From Glycocaulis sp050485565 (GTDB lineage Bacteria; Pseudomonadota; Alphaproteobacteria; Caulobacterales; Maricaulaceae), in NCBI RefSeq assembly GCF_050485565.1, contig NZ_JBJHBQ010000009.1, positions 1-64,000 of the forward strand: a stretch of DNA of 64,000 bases, in the 5' to 3' direction. The notes below the pieces were generated by a model, which worked only from the letters and a program-made list of their open reading frames with translations, made no database searches and was not told the DNA's origin. The first letter of the stretch is position 1, and each line of letters begins with the position of its first letter. The position numbers and the translations under genes were made by a program. Of the stretch, positions 50,830-59,960 are shown piece after piece.

Positions 50830-52059
50830 ATGTCAAACGGCCAATCACGCTTCCATGTGCCCGCCCCGCCCTTCCGGCCTGGCGACGCGCCCGACTTCTC
50901 CCATCTCGACCTGCAAAAGGCGGGCGAGGCCAAACGCCCCGATCCGCTGACCGCTCCGGTGAAGATGACCGATCTGGCTTTCGGCATGATCGGTGTGCTC
51001 GATCACAATCATCAGGCCGTGGGTGAGTGGGATCCGCGCCTGTCTCCCGAAATCCTGCGCGAGGGCCTCTCCCACATGGTGCTGACGCGCATCTATGACG
51101 CGCGCATGCTCAAGCTCCAGCGCCAGGGCAAGATGAGCTTCTACATGAAGTCGCTGGGCGAGGAGGCGGTGGCCGTGGCTGGCGCGATGGCGCTGAACAA
51201 GTCCGACATGGTGTTCCCGTCCTACCGCCAGCAGGGCATTCTGTTCGCGCGCGGGCGCAATATCGTGGACATGATGTGCCACTGCATCTCCAACAGCCGC
51301 GATAATCTCAAAGGCCGCCAGCTGCCCGTGCACTACACTTGGGCGGAAGGCAATTTCTTCTCCATCTCCGGCAATCTGGGTACGCAGTTTCCCCAAGCCG
51401 TCGGCTATGCGATGGGCTGCGCCTACAAGGGCGAGGACACGATTGCCGCCAGCTGGATCGGTGATGGCACAACGGCCGCGCCGGACTTCCACGCGGCGAT
51501 GACGCTGGCCTCCACCTATCGCGCGCCGGTGATCCTGAACGTGGTCAATAATCAGTGGGCCATCTCCACCTATGAGGGGATTGCCAAGGGCGATGCGGCG
51601 ACCTTTGCTTCCAAGGGGCTAGGCTATGGCCTGGCTTCGCTGCGCGTTGACGGCAATGATTTCCTGGCCATCTATGCGGCCACCAAATGGGCTGCCGACC
51701 GCGCGCGCAAAGGCGGCGGGGCGACCTTCATCGAGCTTTTCACCTACCGCGCCGATGCGCACTCCACCTCGGATGATCCGGCCCGCTACCGCCCGAAGAA
51801 CGAATTCGAGGTCTGGCCGCTGGGTGATCCGATTGAGAGGCTGAAAAACCATCTGATCGGGCTTGGCGAGTGGGATGAGGAACGCCACGCGAAGCTGGAA
51901 GAGCAGATGACCGCGCTGGTGGTGAAATCCTACAAGGAAGCGGAAAGCCACGGCACGCTGCACGATGGCCCGCTCTCTCCGACCCACACCATCTTTGAAG
52001 ATGTCTACGCGACCGAAGACTGGCGCCTGCGCCGTCAGCGGCAAGACTTGGGGGTGTAA
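50830..52059 (+). CDS. bkdA1: branched-chain 2-oxoacid dehydrogenase E1 alpha
   Basis: 409-aa thiamine-diphosphate enzyme subunit that decarboxylates the 2-oxoacids of Val, Leu and Ile. The ThDP motif runs from WIGDGTTAAPDFHAAM to VVNNQWAIST. HSTSDDPARYRPKNE is the phosphorylation-loop region typical of the branched-chain rather than pyruvate enzyme. ATG 50830 (MSNGQSRFHVPAPP) fits the relatives I remember; ATG 50797 is also in frame. It is followed by the beta subunit after 3 bp. Confidence 0.92.
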   Translation: MSNGQSRFHVPAPPFRPGDAPDFSHLDLQKAGEAKRPDPLTAPVKMTDLAFGMIGVLDHNHQAVGEWDPRLSPEILREGLSHMVLTRIYDARMLKLQRQGKMSFYMKSLGEEAVAVAGAMALNKSDMVFPSYRQQGILFARGRNIVDMMCHCISNSRDNLKGRQLPVHYTWAEGNFFSISGNLGTQFPQAVGYAMGCAYKGEDTIAASWIGDGTTAAPDFHAAMTLASTYRAPVILNVVNNQWAISTYEGIAKGDAATFASKGLGYGLASLRVDGNDFLAIYAATKWAADRARKGGGATFIELFTYRADAHSTSDDPARYRPKNEFEVWPLGDPIERLKNHLIGLGEWDEERHAKLEEQMTALVVKSYKEAESHGTLHDGPLSPTHTIFEDVYATEDWRLRRQRQDLGV

Positions 52060-52062
52060 CCG

Positions 52063-53079
52063 ATGCCAGCGATGAACATGCTGCAGGCCCTCAATTCGGC
52101 CATGGACGTGCTGCTCGACAAGCACCCCGAGACCGTCATTTTCGGCGAAGATTCCGGTTATTTCGGCGGCGTTTTCGGAGCCACGCAAGGCCTGCAGAAG
52201 AAATATGGCCTGGACCGCGTTTTTGACGCGCCGATCAACGAAGCGGCTATTGCCGCCATGGCCATCGGTATGGCGGCCAAGGGCCTCAAACCCATCGCGG
52301 AAATCCAGTTCGCGGACTATATCTTCCCGGCCTTTGACCAGATCGTCTCGGAGATGAGCCGTCTGCGCTATCGCTCTGCCGGAGAGTTCGTCTCGCCGGT
52401 CGTGGTGCGTTCGCCCTGGGGCGGCGGTATCCGGGGCGGGCAGACGCACTCCATGAGCCCTGAAGCCTTCTTCACCCATGTGCCGGGCGTGAAAGTGGTG
52501 GTGCCGTCCAACCCGTACGATGCCAAGGGTATGCTGATCGCGGCCAGCGAGGGCGATGACCCGGTCATCTTCTTTGAGCCGAAGCGCATTTATAACGGCC
52601 CGTTTGACGGCGTGCCGGATGCTCCGCTGTCCAGCTGGGCCAGGCACCCCAAGGGCGAGGTTCCCGAAGGCCATTACCGCGTCGAACTCGGCAAGGCCGA
52701 AATCGTGCGCGAGGGCGAAGCCTGCACCGTCATCACCTATGGCACGCTGGTCCATGTTGCGGTCAATGCGGCTGAAAAGGCAGGCATTGACGCGGAAATC
52801 ATCGATCTGAAAACCCTCGCCCCCTATGATATCGAGACGATTGTCGCCTCGGTGAACAAGACGGGCCGGGTGGTGGTGGCCCATGAGGCACCGCGCACGT
52901 CCGGTTTCGGGGCGGAGCTGGCCGCGCAGATTCAGGAAGAATGCTTCTATGCGCTCGAAGCGCCGATTTTCCGCCTGACGGGCTGGGACACGCCCTATCC
53001 CCACGCCCATGAATGGGCCTATTTCCCCGGTCAGGCGCGCTTTATCCGCGCGCTGCAGACGGTCACGGAGGCACGCTAG
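52063..53079 (+). CDS. bkdA2: branched-chain 2-oxoacid dehydrogenase E1 beta
   Basis: 338-aa partner of E1 alpha. Conserved blocks: FGEDSGYFGGVFGATQGLQ, FDAPINEAAIAAMAIGMAA and the PHAHEWAYFPGQARFIRAL end. The gene sits between E1 alpha and E2 in one transcription unit. Confidence 0.94.
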   Translation: MPAMNMLQALNSAMDVLLDKHPETVIFGEDSGYFGGVFGATQGLQKKYGLDRVFDAPINEAAIAAMAIGMAAKGLKPIAEIQFADYIFPAFDQIVSEMSRLRYRSAGEFVSPVVVRSPWGGGIRGGQTHSMSPEAFFTHVPGVKVVVPSNPYDAKGMLIAASEGDDPVIFFEPKRIYNGPFDGVPDAPLSSWARHPKGEVPEGHYRVELGKAEIVREGEACTVITYGTLVHVAVNAAEKAGIDAEIIDLKTLAPYDIETIVASVNKTGRVVVAHEAPRTSGFGAELAAQIQEECFYALEAPIFRLTGWDTPYPHAHEWAYFPGQARFIRALQTVTEAR

Positions 53080-53081
53080 CC

Positions 53082-54425
53082 ATGAGCGAATACAAGTACA
53101 AGCTGCCCGATGTCGGCGAAGGCGTGGTCGAGGCCGAGATCGTCGAATGGCACATCAAGGAAGGTGACAAGGTCACCGAGGACCAGCACATCCTCGACGT
53201 GATGACCGACAAGGCGACAGTGGAAATCCCCTGCGCGGTCAATGGCGTGGTGAAGAAGATTGTTGGCGCGCCGGGCGACGTGCTCCCCGTGGGCACCGAA
53301 ATCCTCGTCATCGAGATCGACGGTTCGCCTCCCACCGAGGAGGAAGCGCCCACGCCGGAAGTGAAAGAAGAGGCGAAGCCTGCTGCCGATCCGGAAAAGG
53401 GCAAGGCGCTGGCCGAAGGGCCGGACCGGACCGCAGACAAGAGCGAAGACCCCGCGGGCGGCAAGCAGGCGGTGCCTCCGGCAAAGCCGGCTGCTCCGGC
53501 ACCCAAAAGCTCTGCCGCCCCCGCCCGCGCGTCCGGCGAGCGCCCGCTGGCCAGCCCCGCCGTGCGTCAGCGCGCTCTGGAGGCCGATATTGACCTTTCT
53601 GCCGTGCCGGGCACCGGCCCTGCCGGGCGGATCACCCATGCCGACATGGATGATTTTATCGCCTCTGGCGGGCGTCTCGCCTCCAAGGCTGGCGGCTCGG
53701 CTTCCGGCCCGTCACGCGCCCCCCGCAAGGGTGTGAGCGAAGAAAAGGTCATCGGCCTGCGCCGCAAGATCGCGCAGAACATGGCCGCGTCGAAACGCAC
53801 CATCCCCCACATCACCTATGTGGACGAGATCGATCTGACGGCGCTGGAAGATTTGCGTGCGCACCTCAATGCGACCCGCAAGGATGGCCAGCCCAAGCTG
53901 ACCCTCATCCCCTTCCTCGTTGCCGCGATGACGCGCGCTTTGCCGCAATTCCCACAGGCGAACGCCCATTTCGACACCGAAGAGTCGGTGCTGACCAAGT
54001 ATGAGGGCGTCCACTGCGGCATCGCCACGGCCACGCCCAACGGGCTGATGGTGCCGGTGATCCGCCATGCCGAGGCGCTGGATATCTGGCAGATCGCAGA
54101 CGAGGTGAAGCGCCTGGCCGATGCCTGCCGCGATGGCAAGGCCACCAAGGAGGAGCTTTCCGGCTCCACCATCACAATCACGTCTCTGGGCGCGATTGGC
54201 GGCATCGTGACGACGCCGGTCATCAACCTGCCGGAGACGGCGATTATCGGCGTGAACAAGATGCAGACCCTGCCGCGCTATGACGAGGCGGGCCGCGTGG
54301 TGCCGAGGAAGATCATGAACCTCTCCTCCAGCTTCGATCACCGTATCGTCGATGGCTATGAGGCCGCTTTGCTGGTGCAGGCGCTCAAAGGCTATCTGGA
54401 AAACCCGGCGACCCTGTTCATGTGA
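53082..54425 (+). CDS. bkdB: branched-chain 2-oxoacid dehydrogenase E2 (dihydrolipoamide acyltransferase)
   Basis: 447-aa core subunit. Lipoyl domain at 1-80 with K44 (MTDKATVE) as lipoylation site, a Pro/Ala-rich linker, the subunit-binding domain at about 165-205 (ASPAVRQRALEADIDLSAVP), a second linker and the catalytic domain with the end SFDHRIVDGYEAA (His and Asp of HxxxDG). ATG 53082 is used; the open frame upstream is inside E1 beta. No lpd (E3) gene is nearby, so the complex must use E3 from elsewhere. Confidence 0.95.
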   Translation: MSEYKYKLPDVGEGVVEAEIVEWHIKEGDKVTEDQHILDVMTDKATVEIPCAVNGVVKKIVGAPGDVLPVGTEILVIEIDGSPPTEEEAPTPEVKEEAKPAADPEKGKALAEGPDRTADKSEDPAGGKQAVPPAKPAAPAPKSSAAPARASGERPLASPAVRQRALEADIDLSAVPGTGPAGRITHADMDDFIASGGRLASKAGGSASGPSRAPRKGVSEEKVIGLRRKIAQNMAASKRTIPHITYVDEIDLTALEDLRAHLNATRKDGQPKLTLIPFLVAAMTRALPQFPQANAHFDTEESVLTKYEGVHCGIATATPNGLMVPVIRHAEALDIWQIADEVKRLADACRDGKATKEELSGSTITITSLGAIGGIVTTPVINLPETAIIGVNKMQTLPRYDEAGRVVPRKIMNLSSSFDHRIVDGYEAALLVQALKGYLENPATLFM

Positions 54426-54444
54426 GGTGACGCCTCTCCAACAT

Positions 54445-54611
54445 CGTCATTCCGGGGGAGCGTTAGCGACACCCGGAACCCAGGTTCTTTTTTGATGCTC
54501 CGCACATCCGTGCGTCGCTCCTCGCTAAAGCTGCGGGCGCGCGGTCGCGCTTCTAGGCGCTGCGCGCCGGCTGGGTTCCGGATAAGCGCTTACGCGCTTT
54601 CCGGAATGACG
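54445..54611. repeat. composite palindromic repeat, copy B (BIME-like)
   Basis: 167-bp element in the 402-bp gap between E2 and ubiD. CGTCATTCCGG at the left end and CCGGAATGACG at the right end are inverted repeats, as are CCCGGAACCCAG and CTGGGTTCCGG inside. The 33-bp core at 54493-54525 is identical to 16485-16517. No gene is visible here. Confidence 0.8.
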
Positions 54612-54665
54612 AAGGGGGAAGGGCAGTGCGGGCCATGACAGCGCGATGAGGGCTGAAAAATGGAT

Positions 54666-54764
54666 CCCGGGTCAAGCCCGGGAACCCGGTTGAGAGGTCG
54701 GCGTTGAAGCTGTCAGAATTATCGTAACGGTAACACAACCGGGTCCCCGGCCCCCGAGCCGGGG
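54666..54764. repeat. two further palindromic repeats
   Basis: CCCGGG-TCAAG-CCCGGG (54666-54682) and CCCCGG...CCGGGG (54745-54764), each next to a GGATCC or GGTCCA tag as in the other intergenic palindromes. Confidence 0.65.
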
Positions 54765-54827
54765 TCCACTCTTATTCTGGGTACCGGCCCACCCCGGTGA
54801 AACGCGAGATTAGAGCGAGGCGGGAAA

Positions 54828-56327
54828 CTAAAGCCCCAACTCCCCCCACATCGCGTCTACCTTGTCGATGATCTCCTGCTCCATGAAGAGCTTTTCGCCC
54901 CATTCGCGGTTCGTCTCGCCTTCCCACTTGTTCGTGGCATCGAGCCCGATCTTGGAGCCGAGGCCGGAGACGGGCGAGGCGAAGTCGAGATAATCAATCG
55001 GCGTGTGTTCGATGATGGTGCAGTCGCGGGCCGGGTCCATGCGCGTGGACATGGCCCACATCACATCCTTCCAGTCGCGCGCATTGATGTCGTCATCCAC
55101 CACGATCACCCATTTGGTGTACATGAACTGGCGAAGATACGACCACGCGCCCAGCATCACGCGCTTGGCGTGGCCGGGATAGGCTTTCTTCATCGAGATG
55201 ACGGCGATGCGGTAGCTGCACCCTTCGGGCGGCAGCCAGAAATCGATGATCTCTGGAAATTGCTGGCGGATGAGCGGGATGAAGACCTCGTTGAGCGCCT
55301 CGCCGAGCACGCTCGGCTCGTCGGGCGGGCGGCCCGTGAAAGTGGTGAGGTAGATCGGGTCAGAGCGCATGGTGATGGCGCTGATCTCGAACACGGGGAA
55401 GCGCTCCACCGAGTTGTAATAGCCGGTATGGTCGCCATAGGGGCCTTCCGGCCCGTCCTCATCCAGCAGGACATGACCCTCAATGACGATCTCGGCCTCG
55501 GCCGGCACTTTCAGCGGCACCGTCTTGCATTCGACCAGCTCGGCCTTGCGGCCTCTCAGGAGCCCCGCAAACTGATATTCGGAAAGCGTGTCCGGCACCG
55601 GCGTGACGGCAGCCAGGATCGTCCCCGGATCAGCGCCGATCACGGCGGCGGCGGGCAGGGGATCGGGGCGCGCGCCCTTCCAGCGCTGATAATGCTGCGC
55701 GCCGCCGCGATGTTTCAGCCAGCGCATCAGCGTGCGGTTCTTTGACAGCTTCTGCATCCGGTAGATGCCGAGATTATAGTCGTCCTGCTTGTCCTCTGAC
55801 GGGCCCTTGGTGACGACGAGCGGCCATGTGATCAGCGGCGCAGGCTCGCCGGGCCAGCAGCCCTGAATGGGCAGGCGATCGAGATCAATGTCGTCGCCGG
55901 TCAGCACCACTTCCTGACACGGCGCCTTCTTCACCGTGCCGGGGCGCATCGCCATCACGGTCTTGGCGAGCGGCAGGAGGTCCATGGCGTCGCGAAGCCC
56001 GCGCGGCGGTTCAGGCTGGCGCAGGAAGGCCAGCAGCTCGCCGACCTCGCGCAAGTCTGCCGCCGTACGGCGGGGTTCGCCGCCCATGGTGACAGCGCGC
56101 GCGACGCGCTCCACCGTGCCGAAGAGATTGACCAGGGCGGGCATTTCGCTTGCCCGGCCATCTTCATGCACAGGATTTTCAAAGAGGACTGCCGGGCCGC
56201 CCCTGGCGAGCAGGCGGGTCTGGATCTCCGTCATCTCCAGATGGGTGGAGACCGGGGCGGCGACGCGTTTGAGATCGCCTTCCGCCTCCAGCAGAGCCAT
56301 GAATTCGCGAAGGGATTTGTACGCCAT
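54828..56327 (-). CDS. ubiD: UbiD-family decarboxylase
   Basis: 499-aa prenylated-FMN-dependent decarboxylase. The length and sequences YNLGIYRMQKLSKNRTLMRW, HRGGAQHYQRW and EGPYGDHTGYY are those of 4-hydroxy-3-polyprenylbenzoate decarboxylase, the ubiquinone-pathway member. The catalytic E-R-E set is typically within RMQ...R and the region around EGPYGDHTGYY. A UbiX flavin prenyltransferase gene is not in the window. It is read leftward; the promoter is not obvious. Confidence 0.93.
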   Translation of the reverse strand: MAYKSLREFMALLEAEGDLKRVAAPVSTHLEMTEIQTRLLARGGPAVLFENPVHEDGRASEMPALVNLFGTVERVARAVTMGGEPRRTAADLREVGELLAFLRQPEPPRGLRDAMDLLPLAKTVMAMRPGTVKKAPCQEVVLTGDDIDLDRLPIQGCWPGEPAPLITWPLVVTKGPSEDKQDDYNLGIYRMQKLSKNRTLMRWLKHRGGAQHYQRWKGARPDPLPAAAVIGADPGTILAAVTPVPDTLSEYQFAGLLRGRKAELVECKTVPLKVPAEAEIVIEGHVLLDEDGPEGPYGDHTGYYNSVERFPVFEISAITMRSDPIYLTTFTGRPPDEPSVLGEALNEVFIPLIRQQFPEIIDFWLPPEGCSYRIAVISMKKAYPGHAKRVMLGAWSYLRQFMYTKWVIVVDDDINARDWKDVMWAMSTRMDPARDCTIIEHTPIDYLDFASPVSGLGSKIGLDATNKWEGETNREWGEKLFMEQEIIDKVDAMWGELGL

Positions 56328-56439
56328 ACCTGCCGTCCTGCCTTATAGCCGATAACGGGTTATAGCGCCGGCAGCCGCGCCTGCCAGTGCGGCCATGTGC
56401 GCAAGATGTGTAACGGAGCGTAAACGTGCGGCGCGTTTC

Positions 56440-56524
56440 ACTCATGGACGTACCGATACCCCCTTTCGGTGCGACTCCTTGAAGGAGCGGGCCGGCACCC
56501 CCCACCGCCGGCCCGTTTCTGTTT
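56440..56524 (+). ncRNA. candidate small RNA or leader with strong terminator
   Basis: Between ubiD and the GNAT gene, both on the minus strand, the plus strand carries CTCC-TTGAA-GGAG (56476-56488), then a perfect 8-bp stem GGGCCGGC/GCCGGCCC (56489-56496 with 56507-56514) with a C-rich loop ACCCCCCACC and tail GTTTCTGTTT. No plus-strand gene ends here. A 12-codon ORF at 56444-56482 (MDVPIPPFGATP) ends between the hairpins but has rare codons. It may be a small RNA; a promoter was not recognised. Confidence 0.35.
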
Positions 56525-56540
56525 GGGGGTGCGGTAATCG

Positions 56541-56852
56541 CTATTTCGCCTTGCCACCCAGCACGTCCTGCCATTCGGGATGGCGCTCTATCTGCGCTTT
56601 CGCAAACGGGCAGAGCGGCACGATGCGCACACCCTCTGCGCGGGCATCCAGGACACCACGCTCCACCAGCGCCTTGCCCACCCCCTTGCCGCGCCATTCA
56701 TCGGGCACGCCCGTATGATCGATGATGATCATTTGCGGGTTGAGGATGGAGAATGTCATCTCCGCGTCCGGCAGTCCCGGCGCGCGCGCCACATAGCGGC
56801 CCTTTGAGCCGGAAACTTCCCTAGTGATCGTATAGTCCGGCTTGTCGGTCAT
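56541..56852 (-). CDS. small GNAT-family N-acetyltransferase (YjdJ-type)
   Basis: 103-aa protein. It contains the compact acetyl-CoA binding motif WRGKGVGKALVERGVLDARA (R/QxxGxG/A), with PLCPFAKAQIERHPEWQDVL after it, which is the usual end of the small YjdJ-type GNAT group. The substrate is unknown. It lies downstream of the sulfotransferase gene in the same direction (28-bp gap). Confidence 0.88.
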   Translation of the reverse strand: MTDKPDYTITREVSGSKGRYVARAPGLPDAEMTFSILNPQMIIIDHTGVPDEWRGKGVGKALVERGVLDARAEGVRIVPLCPFAKAQIERHPEWQDVLGGKAK

Positions 56853-56880
56853 GGCGCGCTCCAGCGTGTTGTGAACAGTG

Positions 56881-57615
56881 TCAGGCGGGGGTCAGCTTCA
56901 GCTCTTTGAGTGTCTGATAGGCGGGCAGGCAGGCGTCTATCACGCCCTGAAGCGTGGCGGGCCGTGGATGGCCCGAAGGCGCGGGCGCTTCAAAGCCTGT
57001 TGATGCCTCCACACGGCTGTACCAGTGCGGCGCCCACGGCCCGTCACTGGCGCGCCGCCCTTCCGGCCAGGTCAGCATGGCTTCGTCGAACGGGATATCC
57101 AGCGCGGCGCAGAGCGCGGTCAGCATGCCGCGCGGATCAGCCAGCACGTCCGCGCCTTCAATGACCGGCCAGTGCTTTCCGGTATTGGCGGCAATCACCT
57201 CATAGAGCGCGTGCTGGCGCACGGCGCCAAGGTCTTCGGGGCGCACCTCGCCCATGGTCGCGTTGAAGCTGGCGGCCACATCGGCAGGATCGCGGATCAG
57301 GAAGATATGCCGGCAGCGGGCCGTCCAGGTCAGGTCCACCTCGTCCAGCATGTGCTGGCACATATGTTTCTGGAAGAAGAGGGGCGAACCTTCGGGCGCT
57401 GATCCGGCGCAGCGCGCGGCGATTTTCTTCGGATCGGTCGGCCACAGTTCCAGCACCGCCTCGCGGCCGGGATGGTTCAGCCCGGTGCAGTCGAGATAAA
57501 AGCCGTAGAACGGCTCGTCCCACACTTCGCAATCTGCCCGGTTTTCAAAGCTGCGCATCATCGCGGTGGAGATGTTGCGCGGGCCTGACCACAGGCAGAT
57601 GCGGATGGTTTTCAT
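56881..57615 (-). CDS. sulfotransferase-like P-loop protein
   Basis: 244-aa protein with an N-terminal P-loop-like segment (WSGPRNISTAMMRSFENR), where Arg-Asn-Ile-Ser-Thr replaces a normal Walker A, as in PAPS-dependent sulfotransferase-fold proteins. IFLIRDPADVAASFNATMG matches the 3'-phosphate-binding region (IRDP...S). It starts 11 bp after the class IV aminotransferase gene and probably shares its transcript. Whether it transfers sulfate is not known. Confidence 0.78.
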   Translation of the reverse strand: MKTIRICLWSGPRNISTAMMRSFENRADCEVWDEPFYGFYLDCTGLNHPGREAVLELWPTDPKKIAARCAGSAPEGSPLFFQKHMCQHMLDEVDLTWTARCRHIFLIRDPADVAASFNATMGEVRPEDLGAVRQHALYEVIAANTGKHWPVIEGADVLADPRGMLTALCAALDIPFDEAMLTWPEGRRASDGPWAPHWYSRVEASTGFEAPAPSGHPRPATLQGVIDACLPAYQTLKELKLTPA

Positions 57616-57626
57616 GGGGAGCGGCC

Positions 57627-58544
57627 TTATGTGCTCTCGCGTGCGATCCGGGCAAGATACAGTTTTTGCAGGCGTTCCACCATCGGTCCGCGTTCCGTGG
57701 TTAAAATTCTTCCGTCCACGCTCGAAACCGGGGCAATGCCGGCAAATGTACCGGTCACGAAGGCTTCCTGCGCGCCATAGACATCGGTCAGCGAGAAGCG
57801 CTTTTCAAAGACGGGTATGCCTACCTCCTGGCACAGCTCGATGACCACGCCGCGCGTAATGCCGGGGATGCAATACTCGCCGGTCGAGGTCCACACCTCG
57901 CCCTTCCTCACGATGAAGAAATGGGTCGAGTTGCAGGTGGCGACAAAGCCGTGCGGGTCCAGCATCAGGGCCTCGTCCGCGCCGGCCTTGGCGGCCTGTA
58001 TGCAGGCCGTGATGCAGTTCAGCTTGGAGTGGGAATTGAGCTTCTGGTCCTGCACGTCCGGGTATCCACGGCGCACATGCACGGTGAAGAGATTCATCCC
58101 GCGCGTGGCCGCTTCGGGTTTCGGGTTCTTGTATTCGGGGATGATGACGATGGTGGCCGGGCCGATATTCACCCGCGGGTCCTGATAGGGCGTGCGCTTC
58201 AGCCCGCGCGTGACCATCAGGCGGATATGCACGCCGTCATGCATGGCGTTGGCTTCCAGCGTCTCGTAGAGCCGCTTTTCCAGCGCATCAGGCGAGATGC
58301 CGATATCCATGTCGATGGCCTTGGCACCCTCGTAGAGCCGCTCCAGATGCCGGTCCAGGAAGACGATACGGCCATGATGGACGCGCAGGCCCTCCCACAC
58401 GCCATCGCCCAGTATGAAACCGGAATCGAAGACCGAAACGACGGCTTTCTCGCGCGGGAACAACTCCCCATTGACCGAAATGAGGATGTCCGCATTGCGC
58501 GGATCATCCACGTATTCGTGTGTGCCCTTGCTGGTATTGGTCAT
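57627..58544 (-). CDS. class IV PLP aminotransferase (branched-chain/D-amino acid type)
   Basis: 305-aa fold-type IV aminotransferase. The PLP lysine is K164 in SHSKLNC; EALMLDPHGFVATCNSTHFF supplies the phosphate loop. FDSGFILGDGVWEGLRVHHG at the N-terminus is typical. It is close to branched-chain aminotransferase and D-alanine aminotransferase; substrate choice cannot be fixed. It is paired with the sulfotransferase-like gene. Confidence 0.88.
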   Translation of the reverse strand: MTNTSKGTHEYVDDPRNADILISVNGELFPREKAVVSVFDSGFILGDGVWEGLRVHHGRIVFLDRHLERLYEGAKAIDMDIGISPDALEKRLYETLEANAMHDGVHIRLMVTRGLKRTPYQDPRVNIGPATIVIIPEYKNPKPEAATRGMNLFTVHVRRGYPDVQDQKLNSHSKLNCITACIQAAKAGADEALMLDPHGFVATCNSTHFFIVRKGEVWTSTGEYCIPGITRGVVIELCQEVGIPVFEKRFSLTDVYGAQEAFVTGTFAGIAPVSSVDGRILTTERGPMVERLQKLYLARIAREST

Positions 58545-58567
58545 GTCTCATCCAAAATCGCTAAAAC

Positions 58568-59905
58568 TCAGCGCCGCGCGGCGATTACCGCGTTGACGAA
58601 GCTCGGTGTGTCTTCGTTGATACCGTTTGTGGCGCCCAGCCGCACGATCACCAGCTCATCAGAGGGAATGATGACGGTGCGCTGCGACTGGAAGCCGTCC
58701 ATCATGAAGGCGTCACCCGGCAGGCCGGGATTGTTCAGCCAGAAGCCGGCTCCGTATCGCCCACGGGAGTGGGCCGTCGGGGTTGTGACATAGTTGATCC
58801 AGTCAGCCGGAATGATTTGCGTCCCATCCGGTGCCTGCCCGCCATCGAGATAGAGCTGCGCAAGGCGTGCCCAGTCGCGGGCGCTGGCATATATATAGCT
58901 GGACATTTGGAGCGTTCCGGCTTCATCGATCTCCACCACCGAATGGTGCATGCCCAGCGGATCAAGCAGCCAGTCCCTGAGCGTGGCCTGCCGTTCTGGC
59001 ACCGTGTCGCCCAGATGCCCCGCTAGTGCGGACCCGGCGAGGATGGTGTTGCCGCTCTGATAATCCCAGTGTTCGCCGGGCGCATGGATCACGTTCCGGT
59101 TGGCGGCGTAGTGCGCCATGTTCGCCTGTGTGAACAGCATTTGCGAGTTGGGATCAAACCCATCTCCGGTTTCAAATCCGTCCAGTCCGGCCGTCATCCG
59201 CAGGAGCTGGTCAACGGTGATGGCCCCGCGGCCATTCGCGGCCAGGTCCGGAACCAGCCCTTCTGCATGCACGTTCAGCAGGCCGCGCTGGACCAGCACG
59301 CCCGCCAGCGTCGCCGCAAACGATTTGGACATCGACCATCCGGGCAACGGCGTTTCGGCTGTGACGCCTTGTGCATAGCGTTCCGCGACCAGCCGCCCGT
59401 CATGCAGCACCAAAGCTGCCAGCGTGTTGCGCCCGTCATCGGTGAAGGCAAGGTCAAGTGCCGCGTCCAGTGCTCCGGCGTCGAAATGGGTGTCGCGCCA
59501 GCCTGCATCCAGCGTCATAAGGTCAGCTTGCCTGCTCAGCGGCAGGGACAGGCCGGGGTCAAACGCGCGCGGATCGTGGACCAGCGTGCAGCCCAGCCCT
59601 TCGCGGTGGATGGCGGTCTGCCGGAACGCGATGCCAAGCGCCGAGGCCGTGACCATTTCCCTCTCATGGTCGATGCGAACTTGAAGCAGTGAGCGGGCAT
59701 CGCCCAGAATGGGATCGGTATAGAGCGCTCTGGCGCGCTCAGGCTCGAGGCCCGACACGAAGGTCAGCGAGCATATCTGCTTGGCGGTGATGCCAGTGCC
59801 TGACGGCACATAGATCTGGCCGATCGGCGAGCCGGATATGTAGAACCAACCGCCAATGCTGGCAGCGATGATTACACCGGCAATACCGGCAATTATCCGT
59901 TTCAT
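58568..59905 (-). CDS. beta-lactamase-fold serine hydrolase
   Basis: 445-aa protein with an N-terminal membrane helix (IIAGIAGVIIAASIGGWFYI) and a class C beta-lactamase-like domain. The nucleophile motif is S181-M-S-K184 and the second motif YQSGN is at 272-276, as in the esterase/6-aminohexanoate-dimer-hydrolase type group (COG1680). The first 150 residues are not part of the catalytic core. It is probably a periplasmic esterase or peptidase; no evidence of antibiotic hydrolysis. Confidence 0.88.
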   Translation of the reverse strand: MKRIIAGIAGVIIAASIGGWFYISGSPIGQIYVPSGTGITAKQICSLTFVSGLEPERARALYTDPILGDARSLLQVRIDHEREMVTASALGIAFRQTAIHREGLGCTLVHDPRAFDPGLSLPLSRQADLMTLDAGWRDTHFDAGALDAALDLAFTDDGRNTLAALVLHDGRLVAERYAQGVTAETPLPGWSMSKSFAATLAGVLVQRGLLNVHAEGLVPDLAANGRGAITVDQLLRMTAGLDGFETGDGFDPNSQMLFTQANMAHYAANRNVIHAPGEHWDYQSGNTILAGSALAGHLGDTVPERQATLRDWLLDPLGMHHSVVEIDEAGTLQMSSYIYASARDWARLAQLYLDGGQAPDGTQIIPADWINYVTTPTAHSRGRYGAGFWLNNPGLPGDAFMMDGFQSQRTVIIPSDELVIVRLGATNGINEDTPSFVNAVIAARR

Positions 59906-59960
59906 CCAATCCCCCCGGGGTCGTCACTCGCCACCGCCACGGCCCGGCGGCCTGCACGCC

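Noticed and set aside
56444..56482. 12-codon ORF (MDVPIPPFGATP) before a hairpin terminator, possibly a leader peptide.
   Set aside because: It has rare codons, no clear ribosome-binding site and no downstream plus-strand gene to attenuate, so it is kept only as part of the small-RNA candidate.
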